A stretch of 64,000 nucleotides of DNA. It comes from Bacillus sp. ISL-41. GTDB taxonomy: Bacteria > Bacillota > Bacilli > Bacillales > Cytobacillaceae. The translations under genes were made by a program, and so were the position numbers. The notes below the pieces were generated by a model that had not been told where the DNA came from, made no database searches, and saw only the letters and a list, made by a program, of their open reading frames with translations. Positions 8,121-15,169 of this stretch are shown one piece after another; position 1 is the first letter of the stretch; every line of letters starts with the position of its first letter. The stretch covers positions 186,001 through 250,000 of the forward strand of contig NZ_JAGGQP010000003.1 of the NCBI RefSeq assembly GCF_018613235.1, given 5' to 3'.

Positions 8121-8981
8121 TTAATATCTCTTAATCGATATCGCTTCCCTAATTTTTTGCAGATTGCCTAGAGTTTGTTCCTGCCTGCGGACAGATACAG
8201 CGACATGAAGTACGTCAATCAGGCTCAACTGAACCAGTCTTGACGCCAAAGCTTCTGACCTGAAAAGCGTTTCTCGTGATGTGGTATACAGTACATAATC
8301 CGCTTCTTTCGACAAAGGCGACTTGTAATGGCCTGTGATCGCGATGGTCGCCGCCCCGTTAGCTTTTGCAATCTTCACTGCTTCTATGACATCTTTATTA
8401 CTGCCGCTATGCGAAATGCCGATCGCCGCCTGCCCGGGCCCGAGCAGCGCTGCGGAAATAATTTGCTGGTGGCCATCACTGTGGGCATTGCAATGAATGC
8501 CTGTCCGGAGAAATTTATGGTAGGCATCAAGCGCAATGGCCGATGACCCTCCTGATCCGTAAAAATCGATTCTCGAAGCTTTACCAAGAACACCGATTAT
8601 GCTTTCAAGCACGTTAGCATCCAATAGATTCAGCGTTTCTTTCATTGCTTCGATATGCCCTGCGAAAACTTTTTGCGCAAGGGTTACGACCTCATCTTCT
8701 TCCTTTATTTCTTCATGGATATTCTTGATCGGTTCCACAAGTTCACTAGCAAGGGCAATTTTGAAAGCCTGGTACCCTCTGAATCCAAGCCTTTTGCAAA
8801 AGCGGAAAATCGTTGCTTCGGCAACAGAGGCTTGCTCCGCAAATTCGGTGATCGATAGATGGATGATTTCCTGAGTATTATTTAATATATAATCTGCGAC
8901 CATTTTCTCCTTTGAAGAAAGAGATGAGTAGATCGCATTTATTTTAACGATGACATTTTGTCCATTCAGTTCACTGGCCAT
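8121..8981 (-). CDS. MurR/RpiR family transcriptional regulator
   Basis: 286 residues beginning MASELNGQ. Residues 1-80 form the RpiR helix-turn-helix (SITEFAEQASVAEATIFRFCKRLGFRGYQAFK) and the rest a SIS sugar-phosphate isomerase fold (DFYGSGGSSAIALDAYHKF; GISHSGSNKDVIEAVKIAKANGA). ATG 8981 is chosen because GGGGGCGG lies just before it. RpiR proteins sense sugar phosphates through the SIS domain. Placement before gnd suggests control of the oxidative pentose phosphate or gluconate branch; likely autoregulated through 9021-9060. Confidence 0.92.
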   Translation of the reverse strand: MASELNGQNVIVKINAIYSSLSSKEKMVADYILNNTQEIIHLSITEFAEQASVAEATIFRFCKRLGFRGYQAFKIALASELVEPIKNIHEEIKEEDEVVTLAQKVFAGHIEAMKETLNLLDANVLESIIGVLGKASRIDFYGSGGSSAIALDAYHKFLRTGIHCNAHSDGHQQIISAALLGPGQAAIGISHSGSNKDVIEAVKIAKANGAATIAITGHYKSPLSKEADYVLYTTSRETLFRSEALASRLVQLSLIDVLHVAVSVRRQEQTLGNLQKIREAISIKRY

Positions 8982-9020
8982 ATTTCCGCCCCCTTTTCTG
9001 ACCATTTTATTTTACCAAAT

Positions 9021-9060
9021 AATTTTCATCATTATTTACAAGTGATGAAAATTTTTTTCA
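9021..9060. promoter_or_regulatory. Inverted repeats upstream of RpiR gene
   Basis: AATTTTCATCA (9021-9031) and TGATGAAAATT (9043-9053) form a perfect 11-bp inverted repeat with an 11-nt loop, overlapping TGAAAATTTTTTTCA at 9046-9060. This is a likely operator for autoregulation. Confidence 0.5.
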
Positions 9061-9067
9061 TATCGAA

Positions 9068-9100
9068 TAAAATAATCGGGCCAAACTTGGTTCAGCCCGA
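9068..9100 (-). terminator. Terminator after map
   Basis: TCGGGC...GCCCGA stem followed on the minus strand by TTATTTTATT. It lies within the duplicated tail region. Confidence 0.6.
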
Positions 9101-9191
9101 TGAAATAGTTAATCCTGTTTCTGTTAAAATGACCGGGCAAAACTTCGATTCAGTCCGATGCAGTTGGTTAATCCTGTTCTGTCAAAATGAC
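9077..9191. repeat. 57-bp tandem duplication spanning map 3' end
   Basis: 9077-9133 and 9134-9191 align with scattered mismatches. The copy nearer the gene contains the map stop codon and last codons; the distal copy carries a diverged duplicate of the same codons (VILTE...) past the stop. Confidence 0.8.
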
Positions 9192-9917
9192 AGGACCGTC
9201 CTTCGTAATTGCAATGGTATGCTCATACTGGGCAGACAGCTTTCCGTCCACTGTTCTTGCTGTCCAGCCATTATCGTCCATCTTTGTTTTCCACTCACCG
9301 ATATTGACCATCGGCTCAATCGTGAACACCATGCCTTCCTTGAGCCTCGGCCCCTTGCCTGGAATGCCATAGTGCGGAATATCAGGCTTTTCATGGATCA
9401 CAGAGCCTATGCCATGGCCGATGAATTCGCGCACAACAGAAAAGCCTTCACCTTCCACATATGACTGGATCGCATGGCCGATATCGCCGACCCGATTGCC
9501 TGGTACGGATGCAGCAATGCCGCGATATAATGCCTCTTTTGTTACCTCCAGCAGCCTTTGCGATTGTTCGCTGATATTGCCGACTGCATAGCTCCAGGCT
9601 GAATCAGCGAGGGCGCCATTCAAGTTGACGACCATGTCGATCGTGACGATATCTCCATCGTTCAACGCCTCTCTTCGAGGAAAGCCATGGCAAACCTCAT
9701 CATTGATGCTGGCGCACGTTGCATATTGATAGTTACGGTAACCCTTCTGCTGAGGAGTGGCTCCATGCTTTTTCAAGTAATCCTCAACAAACTGGTCGAT
9801 TTCCCAAGTGGTTATACCCGGCTTGATGAGTTTGCGCAATTCTTTATGCACGGAAGCGAGCAGCTTGCCCGCTGCCTTCATATTTTCAATCTCACGTGCT
9901 GATTTTAAAACAATCAT
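9168..9917 (-). CDS. map: Type I methionine aminopeptidase (paralogue outside the ribosomal operon)
   Basis: 249 residues, start ATG 9917 with GGGAG 8 nt upstream. Metal ligands of the pita-bread fold are recognisable: D in IDMVVN, D in ALADSAW, H in EFIGHGIG, E in FTIEPM, E in YEHTIAI, and H in DEVCHGFP for substrate. It removes the initiator methionine from new proteins. It is not beside adk or infA, so it is likely the second copy that many Bacillus carry rather than the housekeeping one. Monocistronic. Confidence 0.93.
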   Translation of the reverse strand: MIVLKSAREIENMKAAGKLLASVHKELRKLIKPGITTWEIDQFVEDYLKKHGATPQQKGYRNYQYATCASINDEVCHGFPRREALNDGDIVTIDMVVNLNGALADSAWSYAVGNISEQSQRLLEVTKEALYRGIAASVPGNRVGDIGHAIQSYVEGEGFSVVREFIGHGIGSVIHEKPDIPHYGIPGKGPRLKEGMVFTIEPMVNIGEWKTKMDDNGWTARTVDGKLSAQYEHTIAITKDGPVILTEQD

Positions 9918-10077
9918 TCCTTCATCTCCCTGATTCATTTCATCTTCTATATTATCTTATACGTATAATTTCGCAAAATGAACCAGTTTACCGAAGTGTA
10001 AAATGAAAATGGCCTTAGTTTACTGAATTAAATCATGCTTTCTTGGTATTACATCATAAACAAATCTCTGCAAAATT

Positions 10078-10158
10078 TTTTATAGCGATAATTTAAATTT
10101 TATAGCGACTTTTTCGTTTTTATAGCGAATTAGAAATTCCACAGGTTTTTTCCAGTTT
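10078..10158. repeat. 20-nt phased TATAGCGA array plus hairpin
   Basis: TATAGCGA begins at 10081, 10101 and 10121, exactly 20 nt apart, and ends in the AGAAATTCCA...TTTTTTCCAGTT hairpin (10128-10157), as at 2203-2345. Confidence 0.9.
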
Positions 10159-10169
10159 CCACACACATT

Positions 10170-10199
10170 AAAAAACCCTCCTGCCTAAGCAAAAGGGTT
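10170..10199 (-). terminator. Terminator after PfpI gene
   Basis: AACCCT...AGGGTT stem followed by TTTTTT on the minus strand. Confidence 0.75.
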
Positions 10200-10210
10200 C
10201 CTCACCAATA

Positions 10211-10726
10211 TTATTCCAACACTTTTAGTGCTTCTCGATTGAACGCCGGGATATCCTTCGGCTCCCTGCTTGTCACGAGCTGATTGCAGCAGACGACGAC
10301 TTCTTTGTCCATGTATTTTGCTCCGGCATATTCCATGTCAACGCGGATGGACTTGTAGCCTGTCGCGCCTCTGCCTTCGAGTGTTTTAGCTGTCAACAGC
10401 AGCTGCGGTCCATGGCAGATCGCGAAGACTGGCTTCTTCTCATCCATGAAGTACTTGGCGAATTCCACGAATCGCTCATCCTCGCGCAGCTGGTCCGGAG
10501 AGAAGCCGCCAGGAATAAATAATGCATCGAAATCTTCAGGCTTGACGTTGTCGATGCTCTCGTCAATCTTTACCTCGGCTTTGCCCTGCTTGCCTGTTAC
10601 GGTCTTCCCTTTTTCTTTTTCGATTGTTACAACCTCATGCCCTGCTTCGGTAAAAGCTCGTGAAGGCTCCAGATATTCTACATCTTCAAATAAATCTGTT
10701 ATGACACAGGCAATTTTTTTACCCAT
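10211..10726 (-). CDS. DJ-1/PfpI family protein (YfkM-like)
   Basis: 171 residues; start ATG 10726 (MGKKIACV) follows AAAAGGAGATG. The nucleophile elbow AICHGPQLL contains the reactive cysteine, and the E near residue 14 and the H after the cysteine complete the usual site. The length and sequence fit the PfpI/YfkM/PH1704 class, described variously as intracellular protease, glyoxalase or deglycase with a role in stress. Single gene with its own terminator. Confidence 0.9.
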   Translation of the reverse strand: MGKKIACVITDLFEDVEYLEPSRAFTEAGHEVVTIEKEKGKTVTGKQGKAEVKIDESIDNVKPEDFDALFIPGGFSPDQLREDERFVEFAKYFMDEKKPVFAICHGPQLLLTAKTLEGRGATGYKSIRVDMEYAGAKYMDKEVVVCCNQLVTSREPKDIPAFNREALKVLE

Positions 10727-10927
10727 AGCTTCAACATCTCCTTTTAAAAAATTCTCCACTATCTAAAATTCCCTGTCCTCCAACTATGAAACATCCAGCT
10801 TAATTTCCACTTTTTTATATATTTCAGTGTAATTAGACCTATCTTATAGCAAAGATAAAAAAAAGATTTTATATTTCCGTTATTCAACTATAATTTAACT
10901 TAGGACATCAATAGGGAGAGAGGCACC

Positions 10928-11203
10928 ATGAAATTTAGTTATGTCAATGTAATGGAAGAGGTCGTTTCGACTCTTGTCAATGTGCTGATGATGAGCCCGG
11001 ATTACCAAACTTTCTGCAATTGCCAGAAGTGCCGGAACGATATCATCGCCATCAGTCTGAACACTCTTCCAAGTCACTATGTCACTACAGAAGACGGACG
11101 GAAGATGGTCTATGAACAGCTTAACACCCAGGAAAACAGAACCTGGATCAATAAAAGAATCATTAGCGCCATCCATCTTGTCGGGAAGTACCCGAAACAT
11201 TAA
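10928..11203 (+). CDS. ComFB family protein
   Basis: 91 residues, preceded by AGGGAGAG. CNCQKCRNDIIAISLNTLPSHYV matches the conserved core of ComFB (late competence locus), with the three cysteines that are probably a zinc site. Unlike in B. subtilis it is not inside a comF operon (no comFA or comFC nearby), so a role in DNA uptake is not supported by context. Some ComFB-family proteins in cyanobacteria bind c-di-GMP; whether this one does is unknown. Followed by a bidirectional terminator. Confidence 0.85.
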   Translation: MKFSYVNVMEEVVSTLVNVLMMSPDYQTFCNCQKCRNDIIAISLNTLPSHYVTTEDGRKMVYEQLNTQENRTWINKRIISAIHLVGKYPKH

Positions 11204-11243
11204 TCAGAAGAATGCATGGAGCAGGGCACGTCTCTATATTCTT

Positions 11244-11308
11244 ACTAAAAAATAAAGCTGCCATTTGATTGCCTGGTTAATCCGGCATCAATGGCAGCTT
11301 CTTTTTTT
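11244..11308. terminator. Bidirectional terminator between comFB-like and treR-like genes
   Basis: AAGCTGCCAT.. (from 11255) pairs with ATGGCAGCTT (to 11300), with T runs on both sides. Confidence 0.9.
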
Positions 11309-12033
11309 CATAGAGTCTGGGTATCCATCCGTCTGGCAAAATCAACGAACCGGAACTTGTCGGGACGGTGTCTTGATTCTGTATATTGGAACAGGGTGGC
11401 ATCATCAAAATAAATATAGTTTTTCACGATGACGATTGCCTGGAATCCTTCCATATCAAGAAGCTTCCGGTCCTCCTCGCTGGGTTCCTCCACCGTGAAT
11501 TCTTTCTTCGCAAAGCTGATTTTCTTCTCAAGCTGAACTTCAATGTACTCAAAAATCGAGTTTTCGCATTTCTCGCGCGACAGTCCTGGCACATGTCTTT
11601 CTACGAGATAATCCTTATCGAGAATCACACGTTCTTCATCAATATGCCGGACTCTTTTTACCTTCCAAACTTTTTCATCATCGGCAACATTCAATTCCCT
11701 GGCAATTTCCCGGCCAGCCAGCTCGAGAGTGAATTCTTCCACAGAAGTTTTCGCTTTTCCGCCCATGTTCTCCGCCAGTTCTTTAAAGCTGATCAATCCG
11801 GTTATCGGAAACTGATGTCTTTTCAAATCCAGCACCAGTGAACCTTTGCCGCGGATTTTTTGGATGAATCCATTTTGAGCAAGCAGATTCAGTGCTTTGC
11901 GGATGGTTTCCCTGGAGGTTTGATACATATCTGCAAATTCATTTTCAGAAGGCAAGATCGTTTTAGGAGGATAAGCTCCTTCCTGGATCTGTTTCGAAAT
12001 TTCTTCATAGATCAATAAATACTTTTTCTGCAT
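11308..12033 (-). CDS. treR: GntR/HutC family repressor, TreR-like
   Basis: 241 residues. The N-terminal winged helix (PSENEFADMYQTSRETIRKALNLLAQNGFIQKIRGKGS) is followed by a UTRA ligand domain. Segments such as FPITGLISFKELAE, ENSIFEYIE and LFQYTESRHRPDKFRFVDFARR closely follow B. subtilis TreR, the repressor of trehalose uptake and phosphotrehalase that is released by trehalose-6-phosphate. No treP or treA is nearby, so this is an orphan copy, acting at a distance or on another sugar. Its upstream region carries a MITE-like repeat. Confidence 0.85.
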   Translation of the reverse strand: MQKKYLLIYEEISKQIQEGAYPPKTILPSENEFADMYQTSRETIRKALNLLAQNGFIQKIRGKGSLVLDLKRHQFPITGLISFKELAENMGGKAKTSVEEFTLELAGREIARELNVADDEKVWKVKRVRHIDEERVILDKDYLVERHVPGLSREKCENSIFEYIEVQLEKKISFAKKEFTVEEPSEEDRKLLDMEGFQAIVIVKNYIYFDDATLFQYTESRHRPDKFRFVDFARRMDTQTL

Positions 12034-12124
12034 AACACATCACCGTACCTTGTCTGATTGTTACCATTTTACCTTTTTTAGGCCAGTTTGAATACAATGG
12101 ACAACTGTGTTTTATCGTTTTCAT

Positions 12125-12309
12125 AGGCTCTGTTAATATAGCTGTTGATTTCCGTTCCAGTCGCTTCGCTTTCCGCGGGCAGTCTGGGATCCTCCTCGGC
12201 CCTTCAAGCGCCTGTGGGGTCTCCCATGACTCGCTAATCCCGCAGCAATCCTTGCACCTTCCACTACAATCAACAGGATGTAGTAACAAATTCAGCTTTA
12301 ACAGAGCCT
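12125..12309. mobile_element. MITE-like 185-bp element
   Basis: Perfect 12-bp terminal inverted repeats AGGCTCTGTTAA (12125-12136) and TTAACAGAGCCT (12298-12309) enclose a GC-richer interior with a second inverted pair (GTTGAT/ATCAAC) and the word CGCTTCGCTTTCCGCGGGC, which I recall as a common Bacillus intergenic repeat. No coding capacity; an apparent 111-codon frame across it is spurious. Confidence 0.75.
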
Positions 12310-12436
12310 TTTCAAAAAATCTTCGAAAAATGAAGTACAACTGTTCACTGTAATGGCCGATATAAAAGCAACGAGTTTTTTCCCAATATGTTTTTTAAAA
12401 AAGCAGACCAAAAATACTTTGCGTTTGGTTATAATT

Positions 12437-12464
12437 GTTCTATAAGTTGTTCTCAATATGGAAC
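12437..12464. promoter_or_regulatory. Candidate SinR boxes before sinR
   Basis: GTTCTAT at 12437 and GTTCTCA at 12449, 12 nt apart, with GAAC at 12461 forming an inverted pair with the second. The B. subtilis SinR consensus is GTTCTYT, so autoregulation is plausible. Confidence 0.45.
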
Positions 12465-12518
12465 TATTTTATCAGATTTGTTATGATATAACTATAAATT
12501 GATAAGGTGTGGATAACA

Positions 12519-12839
12519 TTGATCGGTGAACGCGTCAAAAAACTTCGACAAGAGAAAAGAATGTCCCTATCCGAATTGGCCGAACAAGCTGGCGTGGCCA
12601 AATCATATTTGAGTTCCCTGGAGCGAAATCTCCAAACAAATCCTTCAATCCAATTCCTAGAAAAGATAGCTGGAGTACTGAATGTGCCGGTGGACCATCT
12701 CATTCATGAGCAGCCCGATAAAGAGAACATGGATTCAGACTGGGTCAATCTTGTAAAAGAGGCGATGGATTCAGGAATCACAAAGGACCAATTTCGTGAT
12801 TTCCTGGAATTCAATAAATGGAGACTCAACAATAAATAA
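12519..12839 (+). CDS. sinR: SinR-type transcriptional repressor
   Basis: 106 residues from a TTG start (MIGERVKKLRQEK) with AAGGTG 9 nt upstream; an in-frame GTG at 12507 overlaps that site and is rejected. The XRE helix-turn-helix (LSELAEQAGVAKSYLSSLERNLQTNPSIQFLEKIAGVL) is near identical in pattern to B. subtilis SinR, and the C-terminal DSDWVNLVKEAMDSGITKDQFRDFLEF is the SinR/SinI interaction helix pair. SinR represses biofilm matrix genes and is antagonised by SinI. Here sinI is not directly upstream but convergent, downstream at 12942-13070. Confidence 0.92.
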   Translation: MIGERVKKLRQEKRMSLSELAEQAGVAKSYLSSLERNLQTNPSIQFLEKIAGVLNVPVDHLIHEQPDKENMDSDWVNLVKEAMDSGITKDQFRDFLEFNKWRLNNK

Positions 12840-12843
12840 TTTT

Positions 12844-12871
12844 AAGGACAGCTTTAATGGCTGTCCTTTTT
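12844..12871 (+). terminator. Terminator after sinR
   Basis: AAGGACAGC-tttaat-GGCTGTCCTT stem followed by T run. Confidence 0.88.
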
Positions 12872-12941
12872 CATGCAAAAAATAAAAAGCACCTCCATAA
12901 GAGCTGCTCGATCTCACTCATACTGTCTATGTATAATTCAC

Positions 12942-13070
12942 TTAGCTATTTTTTGTCTTCATTAAAAATTCCCTGATTTCTTCTTTGTTAATTCCCATTT
13001 CTAATGCTTCCATTATAAGCTGCATCCATTCTGTATCCAGTTCTTCGAAAACTACCTGCTCTTTAATCAA
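12942..13070 (-). CDS. sinI: SinI-like antirepressor (42 residues)
   Basis: A short frame starting at TTG 13070 with GGGGGG 6 nt upstream. The peptide contains EELDTEWMQLIMEALEMG then INKEEIREFLMK, which matches SinI (LDQEWVELMVEAKEANISPEEIRKYL) and the C-terminal dimer helices of the neighbouring SinR proteins. SinI binds SinR through these helices and prevents DNA binding. It is preceded on its own strand by a c-di-GMP-I riboswitch (13100-13182), which no sinI that I know of carries. It runs convergently to sinR, not as the usual sinI-sinR operon. Too short for most gene callers. Confidence 0.85.
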   Translation of the reverse strand: MIKEQVVFEELDTEWMQLIMEALEMGINKEEIREFLMKTKNS

Positions 13071-13099
13071 GTTCTTCCCCCCAAAATACAGTTAGTATT

Positions 13100-13182
13100 C
13101 CAGGCAGTCCGGCCATCATAGTAGATTGCACCTTAGATCCGTGACTTTGCGTCCTAGTTTTTCAACAAGTTTGCCTTTTTCT
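13100..13182 (-). ncRNA. c-di-GMP-I (GEMM) riboswitch upstream of sinI
   Basis: Minus-strand RNA shows the GEMM signature in order: AAAAAGGCAAAC, a P2 hairpin with GAAA tetraloop flanked by CUUGUU/AACUAG, then GGACGCAAAGUC, ACGGAUCUAAGG, and after a variable stem GAUGGCCGGACUGCC. These are the conserved blocks of the class-I aptamer (GGCAAAC, GAAA loop, GGACGCAAAG, UAAGG, GCC.GG..UGCC). About 30 nt separate the aptamer from the sinI start codon, with no clear intrinsic terminator, so control of translation start seems more likely than attenuation. The sense of the switch (on or off) cannot be read. Confidence 0.88.
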
Positions 13183-13415
13183 GTATCTTTTTACTCACTT
13201 CTGAACTCCCAATGTCATTGTACCTTGTTCTATATATTTAACATGTAACTATTTGTCGCCAGCATTAAAAGGTTTTTTTCTTTTTTCTTCCAAACAATTA
13301 CAAAATCATAGCTAGAAATAGTATTTTTCTGAAAATTGCAACCATTTAAACAATGTATTTTGTCAAATAATATCTTTAATTGTTGAACTCTTTTTATTTA
13401 TTTACCCCCATAAAC

Positions 13416-13610
13416 TTATGGGCGGGTAGATTTTTTGTACCTTTGCTTTTTCCAGTTTGATAAAATGGCCACTTTATCAAGAGTGATGGCATTAAAGAAA
13501 GGATACCTTGTTAAATCATTTCCGCAAATCGGGCACAGCCACTCTCCAACCTCGCTGCTGCTAAACGAAGGACGATTGCATCGATCACAATTTTTTCTGT
13601 ACATTGCCAT
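13416..13610 (-). CDS. Small zinc-ribbon protein
   Basis: 64 residues with CDRC and CPIC, a four-cysteine zinc ribbon, followed by a basic tail (KKQRYKKSTRP). GGGGG precedes the ATG at 13610; a second ATG at 13604 (MYRKNCDRC) is equally possible. It is transcribed away from the second SinR-like gene and shares the intergenic palindromes at 13705-13790 with it, so it may be a SinR-family target. Function not recognised. The 345 bp between this gene and sinI hold the riboswitch and its promoter region and no other gene. Confidence 0.75.
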   Translation of the reverse strand: MAMYRKNCDRCNRPSFSSSEVGEWLCPICGNDLTRYPFFNAITLDKVAILSNWKKQRYKKSTRP

Positions 13611-13704
13611 CCAGCCCCCTTTTTTAAGTGACTTGCTGTATTATTCCATTGAAGTATAGTTCATTTGTACCAATTTTGAAAAAGTCTAAAATATGGCTAA
13701 TTTT

Positions 13705-13790
13705 CTTAAAAAAGAACAAAAATCGTTCTTTTTTAAGAAAATACTCCGTTTATCTCAGTTTCTTGTATTTTTAAAAGAACTGTTTTGTTC
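13705..13790. promoter_or_regulatory. SinR-type operators between zinc-ribbon and sinR-like genes
   Basis: CTTAAAAAAGAAC (13705-13717) and GTTCTTTTTTAAG (13725-13737) form a perfect 13-bp palindrome whose core is AAAGAAC-N7-GTTCTTT, two SinR boxes head to head. A second pair, AAAGAAC (13774) and GTTC (13787), overlaps the probable promoter of the 13830 gene (TATAAT at 13793-13798). Divergent control by a SinR-type protein is inferred. Confidence 0.65.
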
Positions 13791-13829
13791 GTTATAATGA
13801 ATTAATAGTTGATTAAAGGAGATTCCCAT

Positions 13830-14156
13830 ATGACCGTAGGCGAGAAAATTAAAAGCTTAAGGCTTGGAAAAAAGTATTCTATTAGCGAACTCTCAGAAAA
13901 AGCGAATGTTTCCAAATCCTATCTCAGTTACATCGAAAGGGGAATCCAGGGAAACCCCTCTCTACAGGTGCTTTCCAGACTGGCGGACAATCTTGATACC
14001 ACGGTTGAGTATTTGATGGGACAGCAAGTAATGCCTGTTGATGAGGAATGGGCTGGACTCGTTGATGAGGCAATAAAAAATGGAATCAGCAAGGAAGACT
14101 TTGCTTACTATCTGGATTTCATAAAGTTTAAAAGCATGAATAAAAAGGATAAATAG
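13830..14156 (+). CDS. SinR/SlrR-type XRE regulator
   Basis: 108 residues from ATG 13830, with AAAGGAGA upstream. The helix-turn-helix (ISELSEKANVSKSYLSYIERGIQGNPSLQVLSRLADNL) and C-terminal DEEWAGLVDEAIKNGISKEDFAYYLDFIKF copy the SinR architecture but diverge from the 12519 gene, which suggests a SlrR-like partner. Both ends of the SinR/SlrR/SinI network are therefore present within 1.7 kb. SinI could in principle bind either protein. Autoregulation through the overlapping palindromes is likely. Confidence 0.88.
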   Translation: MTVGEKIKSLRLGKKYSISELSEKANVSKSYLSYIERGIQGNPSLQVLSRLADNLDTTVEYLMGQQVMPVDEEWAGLVDEAIKNGISKEDFAYYLDFIKFKSMNKKDK

Positions 14157-14441
14157 TAAAGCTTTAATATAAATTACAATGGTAGCTCGCTCTTTAGACC
14201 ATCTATTTTCACATTGATTTGTGCTTCACGAACATAACAGGATATGAAGTCCTTTTTGAACTTATAAATTACATAATTAGTCGTTAGCTACTGCGATCTG
14301 GCAAACCATAATACGAAGTTGGAATCATTGTCACAAAATAGTCATAAAAACAGTGAGCTTCTCACGTTTTCCTCATTGATTTTTCGCATTTTAATCACAA
14401 CTCCTTGATAGGATTAAAATCGATCAAAGGAGGAGAATTAA

Positions 14442-15068
14442 ATGAAGAAATTATTTGCTGTCATGATAGCATTCTTTTTAATGATAATTGTTTCTGCCTG
14501 CGGAGATGAAGTAGCTGAAAACGAGCAGAAAGACGGTCAGGAGACTGCGGCAACAGAAGTGAAACACGAGGATGATGATCATGGTGATGGCCCTCATGAA
14601 CCCGGTGCCGATGATGTTTGTGCTTTCTGTAATATGAAGGTATACGAGGAAGCTGACCCAATGGGTGTTTTCACAGCTCAGGCCAAAACGAAAGACGGAG
14701 ATTATGTATTCTTTGACGACTCGGGATGTCTGTTGAATATCACACGGCGTGATGATGTGGAAATTGAAGAAAAGTGGGTACGTGATTACATCACATCTGA
14801 GTGGATTGATGCTGGTTCCTCGATCCCTGTAAAAGCAGATCTGAAAACACCCATGAAATATGGCTATGCTTTTTTCAAGGACAATGAAAGCGCTGAGAAA
14901 TTCATTTCAGAAAACGGCGACAAGAATCCCGCTACGGCAACATGGGAGCAAATCGACCAAATCGCTAACGAACGCTATATGAAAAAAATGAAGATGAATG
15001 GCGATAGCATGGATCAGGATCAAGACAATGATATGGATAGCGAAAGTGAAGAGGAAAGCGGCCATTAA
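14442..15068 (+). CDS. NosL-family copper-binding lipoprotein
   Basis: 208 residues with a lipoprotein signal (cleavage before C in IVSACGD) and the NosL motif CAFCNMKV, where C-x2-C-x-M ligands bind Cu(I). A histidine/aspartate-rich linker (KHEDDDHGDGPHEPG) precedes it and a Met/Asp-rich tail (MKMNGDSMDQDQDND) follows; both could bind extra metal. NosL delivers copper to nitrous oxide reductase. This is a second, longer NosL beside the one at 16688. Strong site AAAGGAGGAG before ATG. The 285 bp upstream show no gene; a GTGAG-CTT-CTCAC palindrome lies near 14352. Confidence 0.88.
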   Translation: MKKLFAVMIAFFLMIIVSACGDEVAENEQKDGQETAATEVKHEDDDHGDGPHEPGADDVCAFCNMKVYEEADPMGVFTAQAKTKDGDYVFFDDSGCLLNITRRDDVEIEEKWVRDYITSEWIDAGSSIPVKADLKTPMKYGYAFFKDNESAEKFISENGDKNPATATWEQIDQIANERYMKKMKMNGDSMDQDQDNDMDSESEEESGH

Positions 15069-15111
15069 GTTTGTGGAACCTCGAAAGGCCACAAAAAGCA
15101 TTTTAAATAAA

Positions 15112-15143
15112 ACCCCGGTGCAGAAATCAGCACCGGGATTTTT
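15112..15143 (+). terminator. Terminator after 14442 nosL-like gene
   Basis: CCCGGTG-N10-CACCGGG stem followed by T-rich sequence. Confidence 0.88.
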
Positions 15144-15169
15144 CTCATTGTATAAAAGATTTTCATAAA

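Noticed and set aside
12005-12340. 111-codon minus-strand frame over the region before treR
   Set aside because: It runs through the MITE-like element, has no ribosome site and its composition follows the repeat.
14345-14370. FNR box before the 14442 NosL-like gene
   Set aside because: GTGAG-CTT-CTCAC has the wrong spacing and half-sites for TGTGAN6TCACA.
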